Positions 54,508 to 63,738 are shown, counted from the first letter of the stretch. The stretch is 64,000 nt of DNA from Limnohabitans radicicola (GCF_014837235.1 NZ_JACYFT010000002.1:310001-374000), one strand, 5' to 3'. Program-made: numbers and translations. The notes: generated by a model from the sequence alone, not told the origin.

Positions 54508-54930
54508 ATGAAGCTGGAGCTGCCCGAGCGCAAAAAATGGGTCCATGAGTTGGTCATTCCGATCCGCTGGGGTGACATGGACGCCATGGGCCACGTCAAC
54601 AACACGGTGTATTTCCGCTACCTGGAGACGATCCGCATCGACTGGTTTGACACGATCGGTTTTGACCTCAACCCCCTGGGTGAGGGCCCGGTGATCGTCA
54701 ATGCATTCTGCAATTTCTACAAACAGTTCGAATACCCGGGCGACATTCTGGCCAAGATGTATGTGAGTGATCCAGGGCGCACCACGTTCGAGAGTTGGTG
54801 CACGCTGGAGCGCACCGATCAGCCCGGGGTGGTTTTTGCTGCAGGCGGAGCCACCACCATCTGGGTGGACTTTCCCAAGCAGAAATCAGTGCCACTGCCC
54901 GATTGGGTGCGGGAGCTGGTCACGGCTTGA
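54508..54930 (+). CDS. Acyl-CoA thioesterase, 4HBT (YbgC-like) family
   Basis: The 140-residue hotdog-fold protein shows IRWGDMDAMGHVNNTVYFRYLE with the catalytic Asp, split over residues 18-39, and FCNFYKQFEYPGDI. It hydrolyses acyl-CoA or hydroxybenzoyl-CoA thioesters in the cytoplasm. It follows the SDR by 8 bases and is convergent with the ferritin-like hydrolase gene, whose end lies 17 bases away. Chain-length specificity cannot be inferred. Confidence 0.92.
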   Translation: MKLELPERKKWVHELVIPIRWGDMDAMGHVNNTVYFRYLETIRIDWFDTIGFDLNPLGEGPVIVNAFCNFYKQFEYPGDILAKMYVSDPGRTTFESWCTLERTDQPGVVFAAGGATTIWVDFPKQKSVPLPDWVRELVTA

Positions 54931-54947
54931 CTGGGCTGAACCGCCGA

Positions 54948-55835
54948 TCAGGCTTTGGCTGAGCCGACGGCCGACCACTGGTCGGCATGGTGTGTCAGCC
55001 AGTCGTGGGCTTGGGTCGGGTGGCCCACCTGCAGCGGGTGGAAGTCCTTGCGGGTGTAAGCCCAGACGGGTTTGGCCACGCGCCAGACCATGCCATGGCG
55101 ACCGAACAGAAACTTGCCGGCCGACCACCAGGTGGATGGTTTGAACAGCGTTTTGTCGTGCCAAAGGTTGTTGATGGTTTGTCGAGCCACGTCGGTGGCG
55201 AACTGGAACGTCACGTACCAGAACCAGCGCATGCGCCAGGCGTGGTTGCCGCCCAGCCGTTGGTACAGGTCAAACGCCACGCATTTGTGCTCGGACTCCT
55301 CAGCCGCATGCCAGCGCCAGAGGGTTTTCAGAGGCTCCTCGGCCCCGGCAAACCAGTCACCGGGCTGGTCCAGGCGCTCGAGCGTCAGGTCCCCAAAAAT
55401 CGAGGTGTAGTGCTCGAAAGCGGCTGTCATGGCCAGCTCGTGCATGTAACCTTTGTCGCTTTTCTCGAACAGCATGCGGCGGCCACGTTCAAGGCGCTTG
55501 AGGGAGCGTGGGCCCCAGTGGTTCACAAGGCCTTGTTTTTCCAGGTGCGCGTTGTACAGGCCGTGCAAATGGCGGTGTGTCGCTTCTTGTCCGATGAAGC
55601 CCTTGACCACGCCTTTCAGGTCGGCGTTCTCGGTCGTGTCGGGCAAGGCCTGCGCGCCGTGCTTGACCGCGTCGATGAAAAACTGCTCACCCACCGGAAA
55701 GCTCATGGACAAGGCATTGGCGTAAGCGGTCATGAAGGCGTCGCCCCCGTTCCAGTGGCGCGAAAAGCCTTTCGACAAATCGATCATCAGACGGCGAACT
55801 GTCAGGTCGGTCGGTGCGTGTGTGCTGGAGTTCAT
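54948..55835 (-). CDS. Predicted metal-dependent hydrolase (PF10118-type)
   Basis: The 295-residue protein is helical and has the Glu/His pattern of a diiron or ferritin-like metal site: FIGQEATHRHLH near residue 85, MTAAFEHYTSIFGDLTL near 140, and WHAAEESEHKCVAFDLYQ near 178. The family is annotated as predicted metal-dependent hydrolase, with no known reaction. It is divergent from the TetR regulator at 55937, with a palindrome between them, and is probably its target. It may modify lipids or other hydrophobic compounds, by analogy with other diiron proteins. Confidence 0.88.
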   Translation of the reverse strand: MNSSTHAPTDLTVRRLMIDLSKGFSRHWNGGDAFMTAYANALSMSFPVGEQFFIDAVKHGAQALPDTTENADLKGVVKGFIGQEATHRHLHGLYNAHLEKQGLVNHWGPRSLKRLERGRRMLFEKSDKGYMHELAMTAAFEHYTSIFGDLTLERLDQPGDWFAGAEEPLKTLWRWHAAEESEHKCVAFDLYQRLGGNHAWRMRWFWYVTFQFATDVARQTINNLWHDKTLFKPSTWWSAGKFLFGRHGMVWRVAKPVWAYTRKDFHPLQVGHPTQAHDWLTHHADQWSAVGSAKA

Positions 55836-55857
55836 GGCGACTGCTCGGAAAAATAAG

Positions 55858-55887
55858 TCAGAATGTGAGAATTATTCAGATTCTGAA
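55858..55887. promoter_or_regulatory. Palindromes, probable TetR operator
   Basis: The 101-base gap between the hydrolase and TetR genes holds TTCAG-ATT-CTGAA (55875-55887) and a wider repeat TCAGAAT (55858-55864) / ATTCTGA (55880-55886). This is the usual layout of a TetR-family autoregulatory operator. The function is inferred. Confidence 0.55.
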
Positions 55888-55936
55888 GGCGTGCGCAACT
55901 CGCAATCCGCTCAGATTATTTCGGAGGCCCAAAACG

Positions 55937-56593
55937 TTGACAGCCAAACCCAAAATCAAGCCAGAAGCCAAGCCAGGCGTGCGGCGCGAGCCCACGCAGG
56001 CCCGGGCACAACAAACCATCCAGACCCTGTTCAAGGCGGCTGCTCAGATTTTGGACAAGGACGGCGAAGCCGGTTTGAGCACCAACAAGGTCGCGGCCGC
56101 TGCTGGGTTCTCAATCGGCACGCTCTACCAGTACTTTCCCAGCAAAGAGGTGCTGCTGCGCGCCATGGCGGCCAAAGGCCAGGACATGGTGCTGCAGGCC
56201 CTGGAGCAATACCTGGCGGCGCTGGAGTTGCGGCCCGATGTGGCGCAGATGGACCCGCAGGACCTGCTGCGCCAGGCGATCCGCATCCTGCTGCAGGGCT
56301 TTGCCACCGGCAAGGGCTTTACGCAAAGCTTGATCCGCCTGGGCTGGTCGCTGGAGCAGCCGCAGGAAACCGCCAGCGTGGTGCGGCAGGTGTCTGATCG
56401 GCTGGCCATCTTTTTTGAACGCATCCACCACCCGGCATTGCCCACCCCCACAACCGCCCAGTTGTTTGTGCTCAGCCGCTCGGTGATCGGCACCCTGCGC
56501 AGCGCCAGCCTTGAAAAGTCGCCGCTCTTGGGCAGTGCGGCTCTCGAAGACGCGCTGGTACAGATGGCCTGGGCCTTGCTGGCGCGCAAGTGA
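55937..56593 (+). CDS. TetR-family transcriptional regulator
   Basis: The 218-residue protein has the N-terminal TetR helix-turn-helix: TLFKAAAQILDKDG, then LSTNKVAAAAGFSIGTLYQYFPSKEVLL near residues 45-72 (two adjoining helices). The C-terminal ligand domain is variable. I chose TTG at 55937 because GGAGG lies nine bases before it, while longer frames cross the operator and overlap the divergent gene. It probably represses the divergent metal-dependent hydrolase gene. The ligand is unknown. Confidence 0.88.
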   Translation: MTAKPKIKPEAKPGVRREPTQARAQQTIQTLFKAAAQILDKDGEAGLSTNKVAAAAGFSIGTLYQYFPSKEVLLRAMAAKGQDMVLQALEQYLAALELRPDVAQMDPQDLLRQAIRILLQGFATGKGFTQSLIRLGWSLEQPQETASVVRQVSDRLAIFFERIHHPALPTPTTAQLFVLSRSVIGTLRSASLEKSPLLGSAALEDALVQMAWALLARK

Positions 56594-56674
56594 TGTTGGG
56601 CCCCCGCCCCGGGGCGATGGTTGGTGGTCTGCGGGGACATTTTCGCGGCGGGGGCGCCACTCCCACATGGACGG

Positions 56675-57268
56675 TCAGGCGGGTTTGGCTTTGGGGGCGC
56701 GGCCCATCAGGTAGAACTCGGGGTTGGGCATCATGCCGCTGAAGCTGGCCATGCGGTTGGAGAGGCCAAAGAAGGCGGTGATGGCCGCTATGTCCCAGAT
56801 GTCCTCGTCGTTGAAGCCGTGCGCGTGCAGGGCGGCAAAGTCGGCGTCTTCCACCTGGTCGGAGTGCTGGCAGACCTTCATCGCAAAGTCGAGCATGGCG
56901 CGCTGGCGTGGGCTGATGTCGGCCTTGCGGTGGTTGATGGCCACCTGGTCGGCCACCAGCGGTTTCTTCTCGTAGATGCGCAAGATGGCGCCATGCGCCA
57001 CCACGCAATACAGACAGTGGTTGGCCGCACTGGTGGTGGTCACGATCATCTCGCGCTCGCCTTTGGTGAGGCCGCTTTCGCGCCCCACCGACTCGGGCAC
57101 CATCAGCGCGTCGTGGTAAGCAAAAAAAGCGCGCCACTCGGCCGGGCGGCGGGCAAAGGCCAGAAACACATTGGGCACAAAACCGGCTTTTTCCTGCACC
57201 TCCAGCACCTTGGCTTGGATGTCTTCAGGCAGGTCCTTGATTTCGGGGGCAGGGTAGCGTGTGCTCAT
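56675..57268 (-). CDS. Peroxidase-related (AhpD-like) enzyme
   Basis: The 197-residue protein belongs to the carboxymuconolactone decarboxylase/AhpD superfamily. The redox motif is in NHCLYCVVAHGAILR (CxxC plus His) near residue 85; AGFVPNVFLAFARRPAEW and NDEDIWDIAAITAFFGLSNRM are typical of the peroxidase-related subgroup. It may reduce hydroperoxides using its Cys pair. It is convergent with TetR and divergent, by 57 bases, from the second CMD-family gene, an interesting pairing of related folds. Confidence 0.9.
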   Translation of the reverse strand: MSTRYPAPEIKDLPEDIQAKVLEVQEKAGFVPNVFLAFARRPAEWRAFFAYHDALMVPESVGRESGLTKGEREMIVTTTSAANHCLYCVVAHGAILRIYEKKPLVADQVAINHRKADISPRQRAMLDFAMKVCQHSDQVEDADFAALHAHGFNDEDIWDIAAITAFFGLSNRMASFSGMMPNPEFYLMGRAPKAKPA

Positions 57269-57325
57269 GGTGTCTCCAGTTTGGGTTGCTTTTGATTATG
57301 CTCATGACACTTAAAGGAGCCTGTC

Positions 57326-57751
57326 ATGTCCAACACACCCGCACGTACACCCATCGAGCAAGCCCGCGAGGCCCGCCCCGATGACGCCGCCTTCCAGGCG
57401 GGCCTGACCACCCGCACCCAGGTCATGGGTCCAGAATACGTCGACCGCGCCCTGGGCGCCGCCACCGACTTCACCATGCCGATGCAGGAGTTCATCACCC
57501 GCAACGCCTGGGGCAACGTCTGGCAGCGCCCTGGCCTGGACCTGAAAACCCGCAGCCTGATCACCGTGGCCATGCTCACGGCCCAGGGCAAGCAGCATGA
57601 ACTCAAAGCCCATGTGCGCGGCGCGATCAATAACGGCGCGACGCCCGAAGAGTTGCGCGAAGTGATGCTGCACGCCACCGTGTACTGCGGCTTTCCCACG
57701 GCCATCGACGCTTTTCGCACCGTCACCGAGGTGGTCGAGTCCTTGGCCTGA
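57326..57751 (+). CDS. 4-carboxymuconolactone decarboxylase-like protein
   Basis: The 141-residue protein matches the CMD family: MQEFITRNAWGNVWQRPGLD, TRSLITVAMLTAQGKQHELKAHVRGA (residues ~74-99) and LREVMLHATVYCGFPTAIDAF. These match PcaC-type proteins of protocatechuate breakdown, but no other pca gene is nearby, so the real substrate is uncertain. It lacks the CxxC of AhpD. It has a good ribosome site (AAAGGAG) and lies upstream of the nitroreductase gene by 98 bases, where I see no clear terminator. Confidence 0.88.
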   Translation: MSNTPARTPIEQAREARPDDAAFQAGLTTRTQVMGPEYVDRALGAATDFTMPMQEFITRNAWGNVWQRPGLDLKTRSLITVAMLTAQGKQHELKAHVRGAINNGATPEELREVMLHATVYCGFPTAIDAFRTVTEVVESLA

Positions 57752-57849
57752 GCGATGTTGATCTGCGGGCGGGGCGAGTAACGAAGGCAACAGGGCCGCA
57801 TTGACGGGTTTGGGCTTTTCACCGATTCTCGGATGAGGAGACCAAACCC

Positions 57850-58521
57850 ATGGAATTTTCAGAACTCATCAAGGCCCGAAAAAGCGTTCGCGGCTACCTG
57901 CCCAAACCCGTGCCACGCGAGGTGATCGAAGAGATCATCGAGGTGGCCAAATGGGCACCATCGTCGATGAACACCCAGCCCTGGCATGTGCATGTGGTCA
58001 CGGGCGAGCCGCTGGAGCGCATTCGCCGGGGCAACACCGAGAACATGGTCAAGGGCGTGCCGCCCAAGCGCGACTTTCCGATGAAAGAGGCCTACGAGGG
58101 CATCCACCGCAAGCGCCAGGTGGACATCGCCATCCAGCTGTTCGACGCCATGGGCATTGCCCGCGACGACAAAGAGCGGCGCACCGACTGGGTGATGCGC
58201 GGCTTTCGGCAGTTTGACGCGCCGGTCTCGCTGGTGCTGACCTATGACAAATACCTCGAACCTGCGGCCATCAGCCAGTTTGACCTGGGCGCTTTGTCGC
58301 ATGCGCTGGTGCTGGCTGCGTGGGAGCGCGGCCTGGGCAGCGTGATCAACGGCCAAGGCATCATGCAGTCGGCCGTGGTGCGTGAGCACGCGGGCATCCC
58401 AGATGACCAGAACATCATGATCTGCATCGCCATGGGCTACCCGGACGAAGACTTTGTGGCCAACAGCGTGAAGTCGGTGCGCGAAGACGCCGCCAACTTT
58501 GTGCGTTACGTCGGCTTCTGA
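57850..58521 (+). CDS. Nitroreductase-family protein
   Basis: The 223-residue FMN enzyme starts MEFSELIKARKSVRGYLPKPV with the Arg pair that binds FMN phosphate. APSSMNTQPWHVHVV, then GALSHALVLAAWERGLGSV and IAMGYPDEDF, are the standard nitroreductase blocks. It uses NAD(P)H to reduce nitro groups, quinones or enones. A ribosome site (GAGGAG) precedes the ATG. The acyl-CoA dehydrogenase gene begins 57 bases downstream, so co-transcription is possible. Confidence 0.93.
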   Translation: MEFSELIKARKSVRGYLPKPVPREVIEEIIEVAKWAPSSMNTQPWHVHVVTGEPLERIRRGNTENMVKGVPPKRDFPMKEAYEGIHRKRQVDIAIQLFDAMGIARDDKERRTDWVMRGFRQFDAPVSLVLTYDKYLEPAAISQFDLGALSHALVLAAWERGLGSVINGQGIMQSAVVREHAGIPDDQNIMICIAMGYPDEDFVANSVKSVREDAANFVRYVGF

Positions 58522-58578
58522 TCGTTTCTATCCTGTGGCCATCAGGCGGTGGCGACCGATTCTTTGAGTGAAGACCCC

Positions 58579-60909
58579 ATGAACTTGAGCAAAGACGAAC
58601 TGGCCTTTCGTGACGAAGTGCGCGCCTTTTTGGCGACCGAGTTGACCGACGAAATTCGCCTGGGTGGACATCGCACCTCGGGCATTTTTTCAGACTACGA
58701 GGTTGGCATCCCCTGGCAGCGGGTCTTGGCCAAGCGCGGCTGGGCTGCGCCGCACTGGCCGGTGGAATGGGGTGGCTGCGGCTGGACGCCCAGGCAACAT
58801 GACATTTTTGCCAGCGAGATGTCGGCCGCCGACGCCCCCAAAGTTTCGCCCCTGGGGCTGGTGATGGCCGCGCCCGTGCTGGTGGCGTTTGGCACGCAGG
58901 CCCAAAAAGAGCGTTGGCTCCCCGACATCCGGAACGGCGTGAGTTACTGGTGTCAGGGTTACAGCGAGCCTGGGTCGGGTTCCGACTTGGCATCGCTGCA
59001 ATGCCGTGCCCGCCGCGAAGGCAAGGAGTGGGTGATCAACGGCTCCAAAATCTGGACCACCCACGCCCACCGCGCCACGCACATGTTCTGCCTGGTACGC
59101 ACCGACAACAGCGGCAAGCCCCAGCAAGGCATCAGCTTTTTGATGTTCGAGCTGAACAACCCCGGCATCCAGATCCGGCCGATCATCAGCATCTCGGGCG
59201 ACCACGAATTCAACCAGGTCTTTTTTGACGAGGCCCGTGTGCCCGCTGACGCCCTGATCGGCGAAGAAAACCAGGGCTGGACGATTGCCAAATTTTTGCT
59301 GGAGCACGAGCGGGGCGGCTCGTCTGCGCCGTTCTTGCGGGGTCGACTTGCGCGGCTGAAAGAGTCCCTGAACGAAGCGTTTGCCTCATCAGGACCGTCT
59401 GGCCACGAGCACGAAGACATTGCTTTGACCTTGGCCAACGCGCAGTGCCGCATCGACGCCTTGCACGCTTGGGAACAGCAGGTGCTGACCGCCCGCATCG
59501 GCGGCGGCACGCAACCTTGCTGGATGCCGGCTGCGCCGTCCATGGGCAAGGTGCTGGCGACCGAGCTCAAGCAACACCTGACCGAGCTGGGCCTGGACAT
59601 CGCAGGCGCCTATGGCGCCACCAGCTTGACCATCGAGGAGGCCACTGCCCACGCACTGCCTGTGCCCGAAGAATCGGTGTTTGCGACGCGGGCCTATTTG
59701 AACGACCGCGCCGCGTCGATTTACGGCGGCACCAACGAAGTCCAGCGCAACCTGATCGCCCGCCACGTGCTGGGCGCCGAGGTGGTGGAGCCTGTGCTGC
59801 CGCTGGACGAGACGCAGACCATGCTCGTGGCCAGCCTGCAAGGCTGGCTGCAAGACAAATGGCCGTTTGACAAACGCGCGCAGATGATCGCCACGCCAGA
59901 GGCGATTGGGCCGCTGTGGCAAGGTTTGGCGCACGAGCTGGGCCTCTTGGGTGCAGCGCTGCCTGAACACTTGGGTGGCATGGGCGGTGGTTTGCCCGAG
60001 CAGCTGCTGATCTGCCAGGCCCTGGGGGCGGCTTTGGTGGCCGAGCCCTACAGCAGCTCCGCCGTGTTGGGTGCCAACTTGCTGCAGGCGCTGGCTGACC
60101 CTGCGGCCGATGCGCTGCTGCAAGGCCTGGCCGAGGGCCAAGTGCGCTTGGCCGTGGCGGCCTTGGAGCCCGCAGGGCGCACGGACTTGAGCCGGGTGCA
60201 GATCCGTTTGCACAACGCGAACGGCCAGTGGCGCATCAGCGGGCGCAAAGCCCTGGTGCGCGGCGCGCCCGGGGCCACACACTGGCTGGTGAGCGCACGA
60301 GACGAGGCGGGCCAACTGCGCATCTGTCTGCTCGATCCTGCAGCCAGCGGTGTGCAGCGGCGGGATGTGCGACTGATCGACGGCGCTTGGGCAGCTGAGT
60401 TGGCGTTTGATCAAACGCCCGTGCAAGCCCTCATCGGCCAGGGTGACGCACTGGCCGCGCTCTCGCAAGCTTGGGACACGGCCACCCTGGCCGCAGGTGC
60501 CGAGGCCGTGGGCGTGATGCAGGCCTTGATGCGCGACACGCTCAACTACACCAGCCAGCGCAAACAGTTTGGGCAGCCCCTGGCGGCTTTCCAGGCGTTG
60601 CAACACCGCATGGCCGACATGTACCTGGCCTTGGTGCAAGCCGCGGCAGCGGTGGGCGCTTGTGCCGATGTGCTGGGCGACAGCCCCGAGCGCCGTGCCG
60701 AGCGGGTGTCATCGGCCCATGTGACGGTGCTGCGTGCGGCACGGTTGGTGGGGCAGGGCGCGGTGCAGTTGCACGGCGGCATGGGCATGACCGACGAGCT
60801 GGCTGTGGGCCATGGCTTCAAGCGGCTGACAGTGATCGAGCAGCAGTTTGGCGGGGTGGCGCAGCATCTGCGTAGGGTGGCGGCATTCACGATCCGTTCA
60901 GAGGGGTAG
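58579..60909 (+). CDS. Double-length acyl-CoA dehydrogenase
   Basis: The 776-residue protein contains two acyl-CoA dehydrogenase modules in one chain. Module 1 (1-400) has CQGYSEPGSGSDLASL, WTTHAHRATHMFCLVR and a C-terminal IYGGTNEVQRNLIARHVLG. Module 2 (about 415-776) has LGAALPEHLGGMGGGLPEQL, YTSQRKQFGQPLAAFQALQHRMADMYLALV and LHGGMGMTDELAVGHGFKRL in pieces. Normal enzymes are about 380 residues. It oxidises an acyl-CoA and passes electrons to ETF. The start at 58579 (MNLSKDELAF) is preferred to a GTG 30 bases upstream. Which module is catalytic is unclear. Confidence 0.92.
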   Translation: MNLSKDELAFRDEVRAFLATELTDEIRLGGHRTSGIFSDYEVGIPWQRVLAKRGWAAPHWPVEWGGCGWTPRQHDIFASEMSAADAPKVSPLGLVMAAPVLVAFGTQAQKERWLPDIRNGVSYWCQGYSEPGSGSDLASLQCRARREGKEWVINGSKIWTTHAHRATHMFCLVRTDNSGKPQQGISFLMFELNNPGIQIRPIISISGDHEFNQVFFDEARVPADALIGEENQGWTIAKFLLEHERGGSSAPFLRGRLARLKESLNEAFASSGPSGHEHEDIALTLANAQCRIDALHAWEQQVLTARIGGGTQPCWMPAAPSMGKVLATELKQHLTELGLDIAGAYGATSLTIEEATAHALPVPEESVFATRAYLNDRAASIYGGTNEVQRNLIARHVLGAEVVEPVLPLDETQTMLVASLQGWLQDKWPFDKRAQMIATPEAIGPLWQGLAHELGLLGAALPEHLGGMGGGLPEQLLICQALGAALVAEPYSSSAVLGANLLQALADPAADALLQGLAEGQVRLAVAALEPAGRTDLSRVQIRLHNANGQWRISGRKALVRGAPGATHWLVSARDEAGQLRICLLDPAASGVQRRDVRLIDGAWAAELAFDQTPVQALIGQGDALAALSQAWDTATLAAGAEAVGVMQALMRDTLNYTSQRKQFGQPLAAFQALQHRMADMYLALVQAAAAVGACADVLGDSPERRAERVSSAHVTVLRAARLVGQGAVQLHGGMGMTDELAVGHGFKRLTVIEQQFGGVAQHLRRVAAFTIRSEG

Positions 60910-60925
60910 ACGCATTCTGGTGGAA

Positions 60926-60948
60926 TGTATATACTGGTTGTAGATACA
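60926..60948. promoter_or_regulatory. Inverted repeat, probable VapBC operator
   Basis: TGTATATAC (60926-60934) and GTAGATACA (60940-60948) form an imperfect inverted repeat (8 of 9) ending 18 bases before the vapB start. VapBC complexes usually repress their own promoter at such sites. Confidence 0.6.
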
Positions 60949-60966
60949 TCGAGTTGGGAGGCGCGA

Positions 60967-61197
60967 ATGACATTGGCTCGTATTTTTCAATCAGGCAACA
61001 GCCAAGCAGTTCGTCTGCCAAAAGAGTTTCGATTTGATGCAGACCAGGTTGAAATTTTTCGACAGGGCAATGACATCGTTTTGCGGCAAGTGCCTTCCCA
61101 TGCCGCTGCCGTTTTTGATCTGTTGAGCAGTTTGCCCGCCGACTTTATGGCAGAAGGCAGACAAGACACTCCGCCGCAAGAACGCGAGGGGTTTTGA
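60967..61197 (+). CDS. vapB: VapB-type antitoxin
   Basis: The 76-residue protein has an N-terminal AbrB/SpoVT-type fold: ARIFQSGNSQAVRLPKEFRFD, then VEIFRQGNDIVLRQ. The C-terminal tail (FDLLSSLPADFMAEG) would wrap around the toxin and block its active site. The ATG at 60967 fits VapB length; a longer frame would overlap the operator. The toxin gene starts 2 bases after its stop. The pair sits between unrelated metabolic genes, consistent with horizontal insertion. Confidence 0.93.
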   Translation: MTLARIFQSGNSQAVRLPKEFRFDADQVEIFRQGNDIVLRQVPSHAAAVFDLLSSLPADFMAEGRQDTPPQEREGF

Positions 61198-61199
61198 CC

Positions 61200-61622
61200 A
61201 TGGCCATTGGAGCCCAACGCTATCTGTTGGACACCAACATTTGCATCTACATTGCCAAAGGCCAGCCACTGGCCGTACGCCACCGTTTTGAAAAGCAGCC
61301 GCTGCAGACGCTGGCCATGTCGACCATCACGGTGGGGGAGCTGCGTTTTGGCGCAGAAAAAAGCCAATTCCGTGATCGTGCTTTGGCGACCTTGGACCAG
61401 TTGGTTCAGATGATTCGCCCGAGTGCTTTGCCCATGGCTGCCGCAGAGCACTATGGAAATATCCGCGCGATCTTGCAACGGCAGGGCTTGCCGATTGGCA
61501 ACAACGACTTGTGGCTAGCTGCCCACGCCTTGGCAGAGGACTGGACTTTGGTCACCAACAATACCCGGGAGTTCGAGCGTGTGCCGGGTTTGCGGGTCGA
61601 AAATTGGGCGCTAGCAGATTGA
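61200..61622 (+). CDS. vapC: VapC-type PIN-domain toxin
   Basis: The 140-residue PIN-domain ribonuclease shows the acidic metal site: Asp in YLLDTNICIYI, Glu in STITVGELRFGAEK, Asp in GNNDLWLAAHAL and the downstream LVTNNTREFERV. Active VapC toxins usually cleave initiator tRNA or rRNA; the target here is unknown. All catalytic residues are present, so it should be functional. I chose ATG at 61200 rather than an in-frame TTG six bases earlier that overlaps vapB. Confidence 0.94.
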   Translation: MAIGAQRYLLDTNICIYIAKGQPLAVRHRFEKQPLQTLAMSTITVGELRFGAEKSQFRDRALATLDQLVQMIRPSALPMAAAEHYGNIRAILQRQGLPIGNNDLWLAAHALAEDWTLVTNNTREFERVPGLRVENWALAD

Positions 61623-61639
61623 CTTCACTCGATGTGGGC

Positions 61640-62206
61640 TCACCCCCGCACCAGCTTCTGAATCAGATCCGCCGCCCCTGAAGCCTGGTATTTGCGCATC
61701 AGCTTGACGCGGTAAATTTCCACCGTGCGGTGGCTGATGCCCAGAGCTTTGCCAATCTCTTTGCTGGTCAGGCCATCCATCAGGTGGGCGGCGACCTCGC
61801 GTTCGCGGGCGGTGAGTTCGGCTTTGACGGGTTTGCGGGCCGAAAGGTCTTCAAAGGTCCAGATGCCTGCTTCGTGCGGAGCGTCGCGGTTGAGCGCTCG
61901 GCCCGTCACGTGGCACCAGAAAGTCTCGCCTTTGAAGCGGCCGTCCACCCGCTTCATCACACGGTCGTCGGCGTACACGCCCTTGGCGTTCAGGATGGGC
62001 GTGATGCGCTGGCCGGTGCGCTCGTACTCGTCGGCGCTGGGGTAGAGCAGCTGGAAGGTCTGGCCGATCAGTTGTTCGCGGGGCACGCCAAACATTTCGC
62101 ACACGCGCTGGTTGCAGTCGACCATGGTGCGGTTGCGCGAGAGCACCATGCCGATCGGGGCCAGGTCGAAAGCCAGGCGGTAATCAATTTCATGGGCTGA
62201 GTTCAT
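61640..62206 (-). CDS. PAS-LuxR transcriptional regulator
   Basis: The 188-residue protein combines a PAS domain (residues 8-115; FDLAPIGMVLSRNRTMVDCNQRVCEMFG in two parts) with a C-terminal LuxR/GerE helix-turn-helix (LTAREREVAAHLMDGLTSKEIGKALGIS, then HRTVEIYRVKLMRKY; residues ~130-175). It lacks a receiver domain, so the PAS domain probably senses the signal directly. ATG at 62206 has an AGGA site. It is divergent from the CoA-transferase genes, with a perfect palindrome between them, and likely controls them. Confidence 0.92.
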   Translation of the reverse strand: MNSAHEIDYRLAFDLAPIGMVLSRNRTMVDCNQRVCEMFGVPREQLIGQTFQLLYPSADEYERTGQRITPILNAKGVYADDRVMKRVDGRFKGETFWCHVTGRALNRDAPHEAGIWTFEDLSARKPVKAELTAREREVAAHLMDGLTSKEIGKALGISHRTVEIYRVKLMRKYQASGAADLIQKLVRG

Positions 62207-62263
62207 GAGGCGTTCCTGTGACAATGCCCGGGAGCCGGTCTACGGACTCACCATTACGAAAAA

Positions 62264-62283
62264 CTACGTATCCGAATACGTAG
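62264..62283. promoter_or_regulatory. Perfect palindrome, probable operator of the PAS-LuxR regulator
   Basis: CTACGTAT (62264-62271) and ATACGTAG (62276-62283) form a perfect 8-bp inverted repeat around CCGA, centred 46 bases before the CoA-transferase start and 67 from the regulator start. TACG half-sites recur next to it (TTACGA at 62254, TATCGTAG to 62291). This position suits an activator. Confidence 0.65.
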
Positions 62284-62319
62284 TATCGTAGCGTTTTCAT
62301 CCACTGTCTGGAGATTGGC

Positions 62320-63027
62320 GTGAACAAGATTTTTCCTTCCGCAGCCGAAGCCCTCAAGGGCATCGTGGCTGACGGGCAACTCATTGGTGTGGGCGGTTTT
62401 GGCCTGTGTGGCATCCCTGAAGCCCTGATCGCTGCGTTGCGCGACAGCGGCGTGCAAAACCTGACCGCGATTTCCAACAACGCGGGCGTGGACGACTTTG
62501 GTCTGGGTTTGTTGCTGCAGACCCGCCAGATCAAAAAGATGATCTCGTCCTACGTGGGTGAGAACAAGGAGTTCGAGCGCCAATACCTGGCGGGCGAGCT
62601 GGCCCTGGAATTCACCCCGCAGGGCACGCTGGCCGAGAAGCTGCGTGCGGGCGGCGCGGGCATCCCGGCTTTCTTCACCAAGACGGGCGTGGGCACCCTG
62701 GTGGCCGAGGGCAAAGAGCTGCGCGAATTCGACGGCGAGACCTATGTGATGGAGCGTTCGCTGGTGCCCGATGTGTCGCTGGTCAAGGCGCACCGCGCCG
62801 ACAAGTCCGGCAACCTGCAGTTCCGTTACACCTCGCGCAACTTCAACCCCGCTGTGGCCATGGCGGGCAAGGTCTGCGTGGTCGAGGTCGAAGAGATTGT
62901 GGAAACCGGCGATATGCACCCCGACAGCGTGCACCTGCCCGGCATTTATGTGCACCGCATCGTGCTGAACAAGCACCCTGAAAAGCGCATCGAAAAACGC
63001 ACCATCACTGAAAAGGCGGGAGTCTGA
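62320..63027 (+). CDS. scoA: 3-oxoacid CoA-transferase subunit A
   Basis: The 235-residue subunit begins at GTG with the ribosome site TGGAG nine bases before. Family blocks are [33 protein letters not shown] and the glycine-rich [17 protein letters not shown]. With subunit B it moves CoA from succinyl-CoA to a 3-oxoacid such as acetoacetate, letting ketone bodies or polyhydroxybutyrate breakdown products be used. Assignment as Sco rather than AtoD or PcaI is by overall similarity. Subunit B starts two bases after its stop. Confidence 0.93.
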   Translation: MNKIFPSAAEALKGIVADGQLIGVGGFGLCGIPEALIAALRDSGVQNLTAISNNAGVDDFGLGLLLQTRQIKKMISSYVGENKEFERQYLAGELALEFTPQGTLAEKLRAGGAGIPAFFTKTGVGTLVAEGKELREFDGETYVMERSLVPDVSLVKAHRADKSGNLQFRYTSRNFNPAVAMAGKVCVVEVEEIVETGDMHPDSVHLPGIYVHRIVLNKHPEKRIEKRTITEKAGV

Positions 63028-63028
63028 T

Positions 63029-63670
<642 letters not shown>

Positions 63671-63694
63671 TCGGCGCGCGTGCCCTGAAAAACC

Positions 63695-63718
63695 AAAGGC
63701 CCCGCGAGGGGCCTTTTT
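63695..63718 (+). terminator. Intrinsic terminator after scoB
   Basis: AAAGGCCCC (63695-63703) and GGGGCCTTT (63708-63716) form a 9-bp stem with a GCGA loop, ending in TTTTT on the plus strand. The minus strand has TTTGGTTTTTC after the stem, so it may also end the convergent gene. Confidence 0.9.
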
Positions 63719-63738
63719 CATGGCGTTGAACGCCGTGT

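Noticed and set aside
57326..57751. Protocatechuate beta-ketoadipate cluster suggested by the PcaC-like gene
   Set aside because: No pcaB, pcaD, pcaGH or pcaR gene lies nearby; the family is broad.
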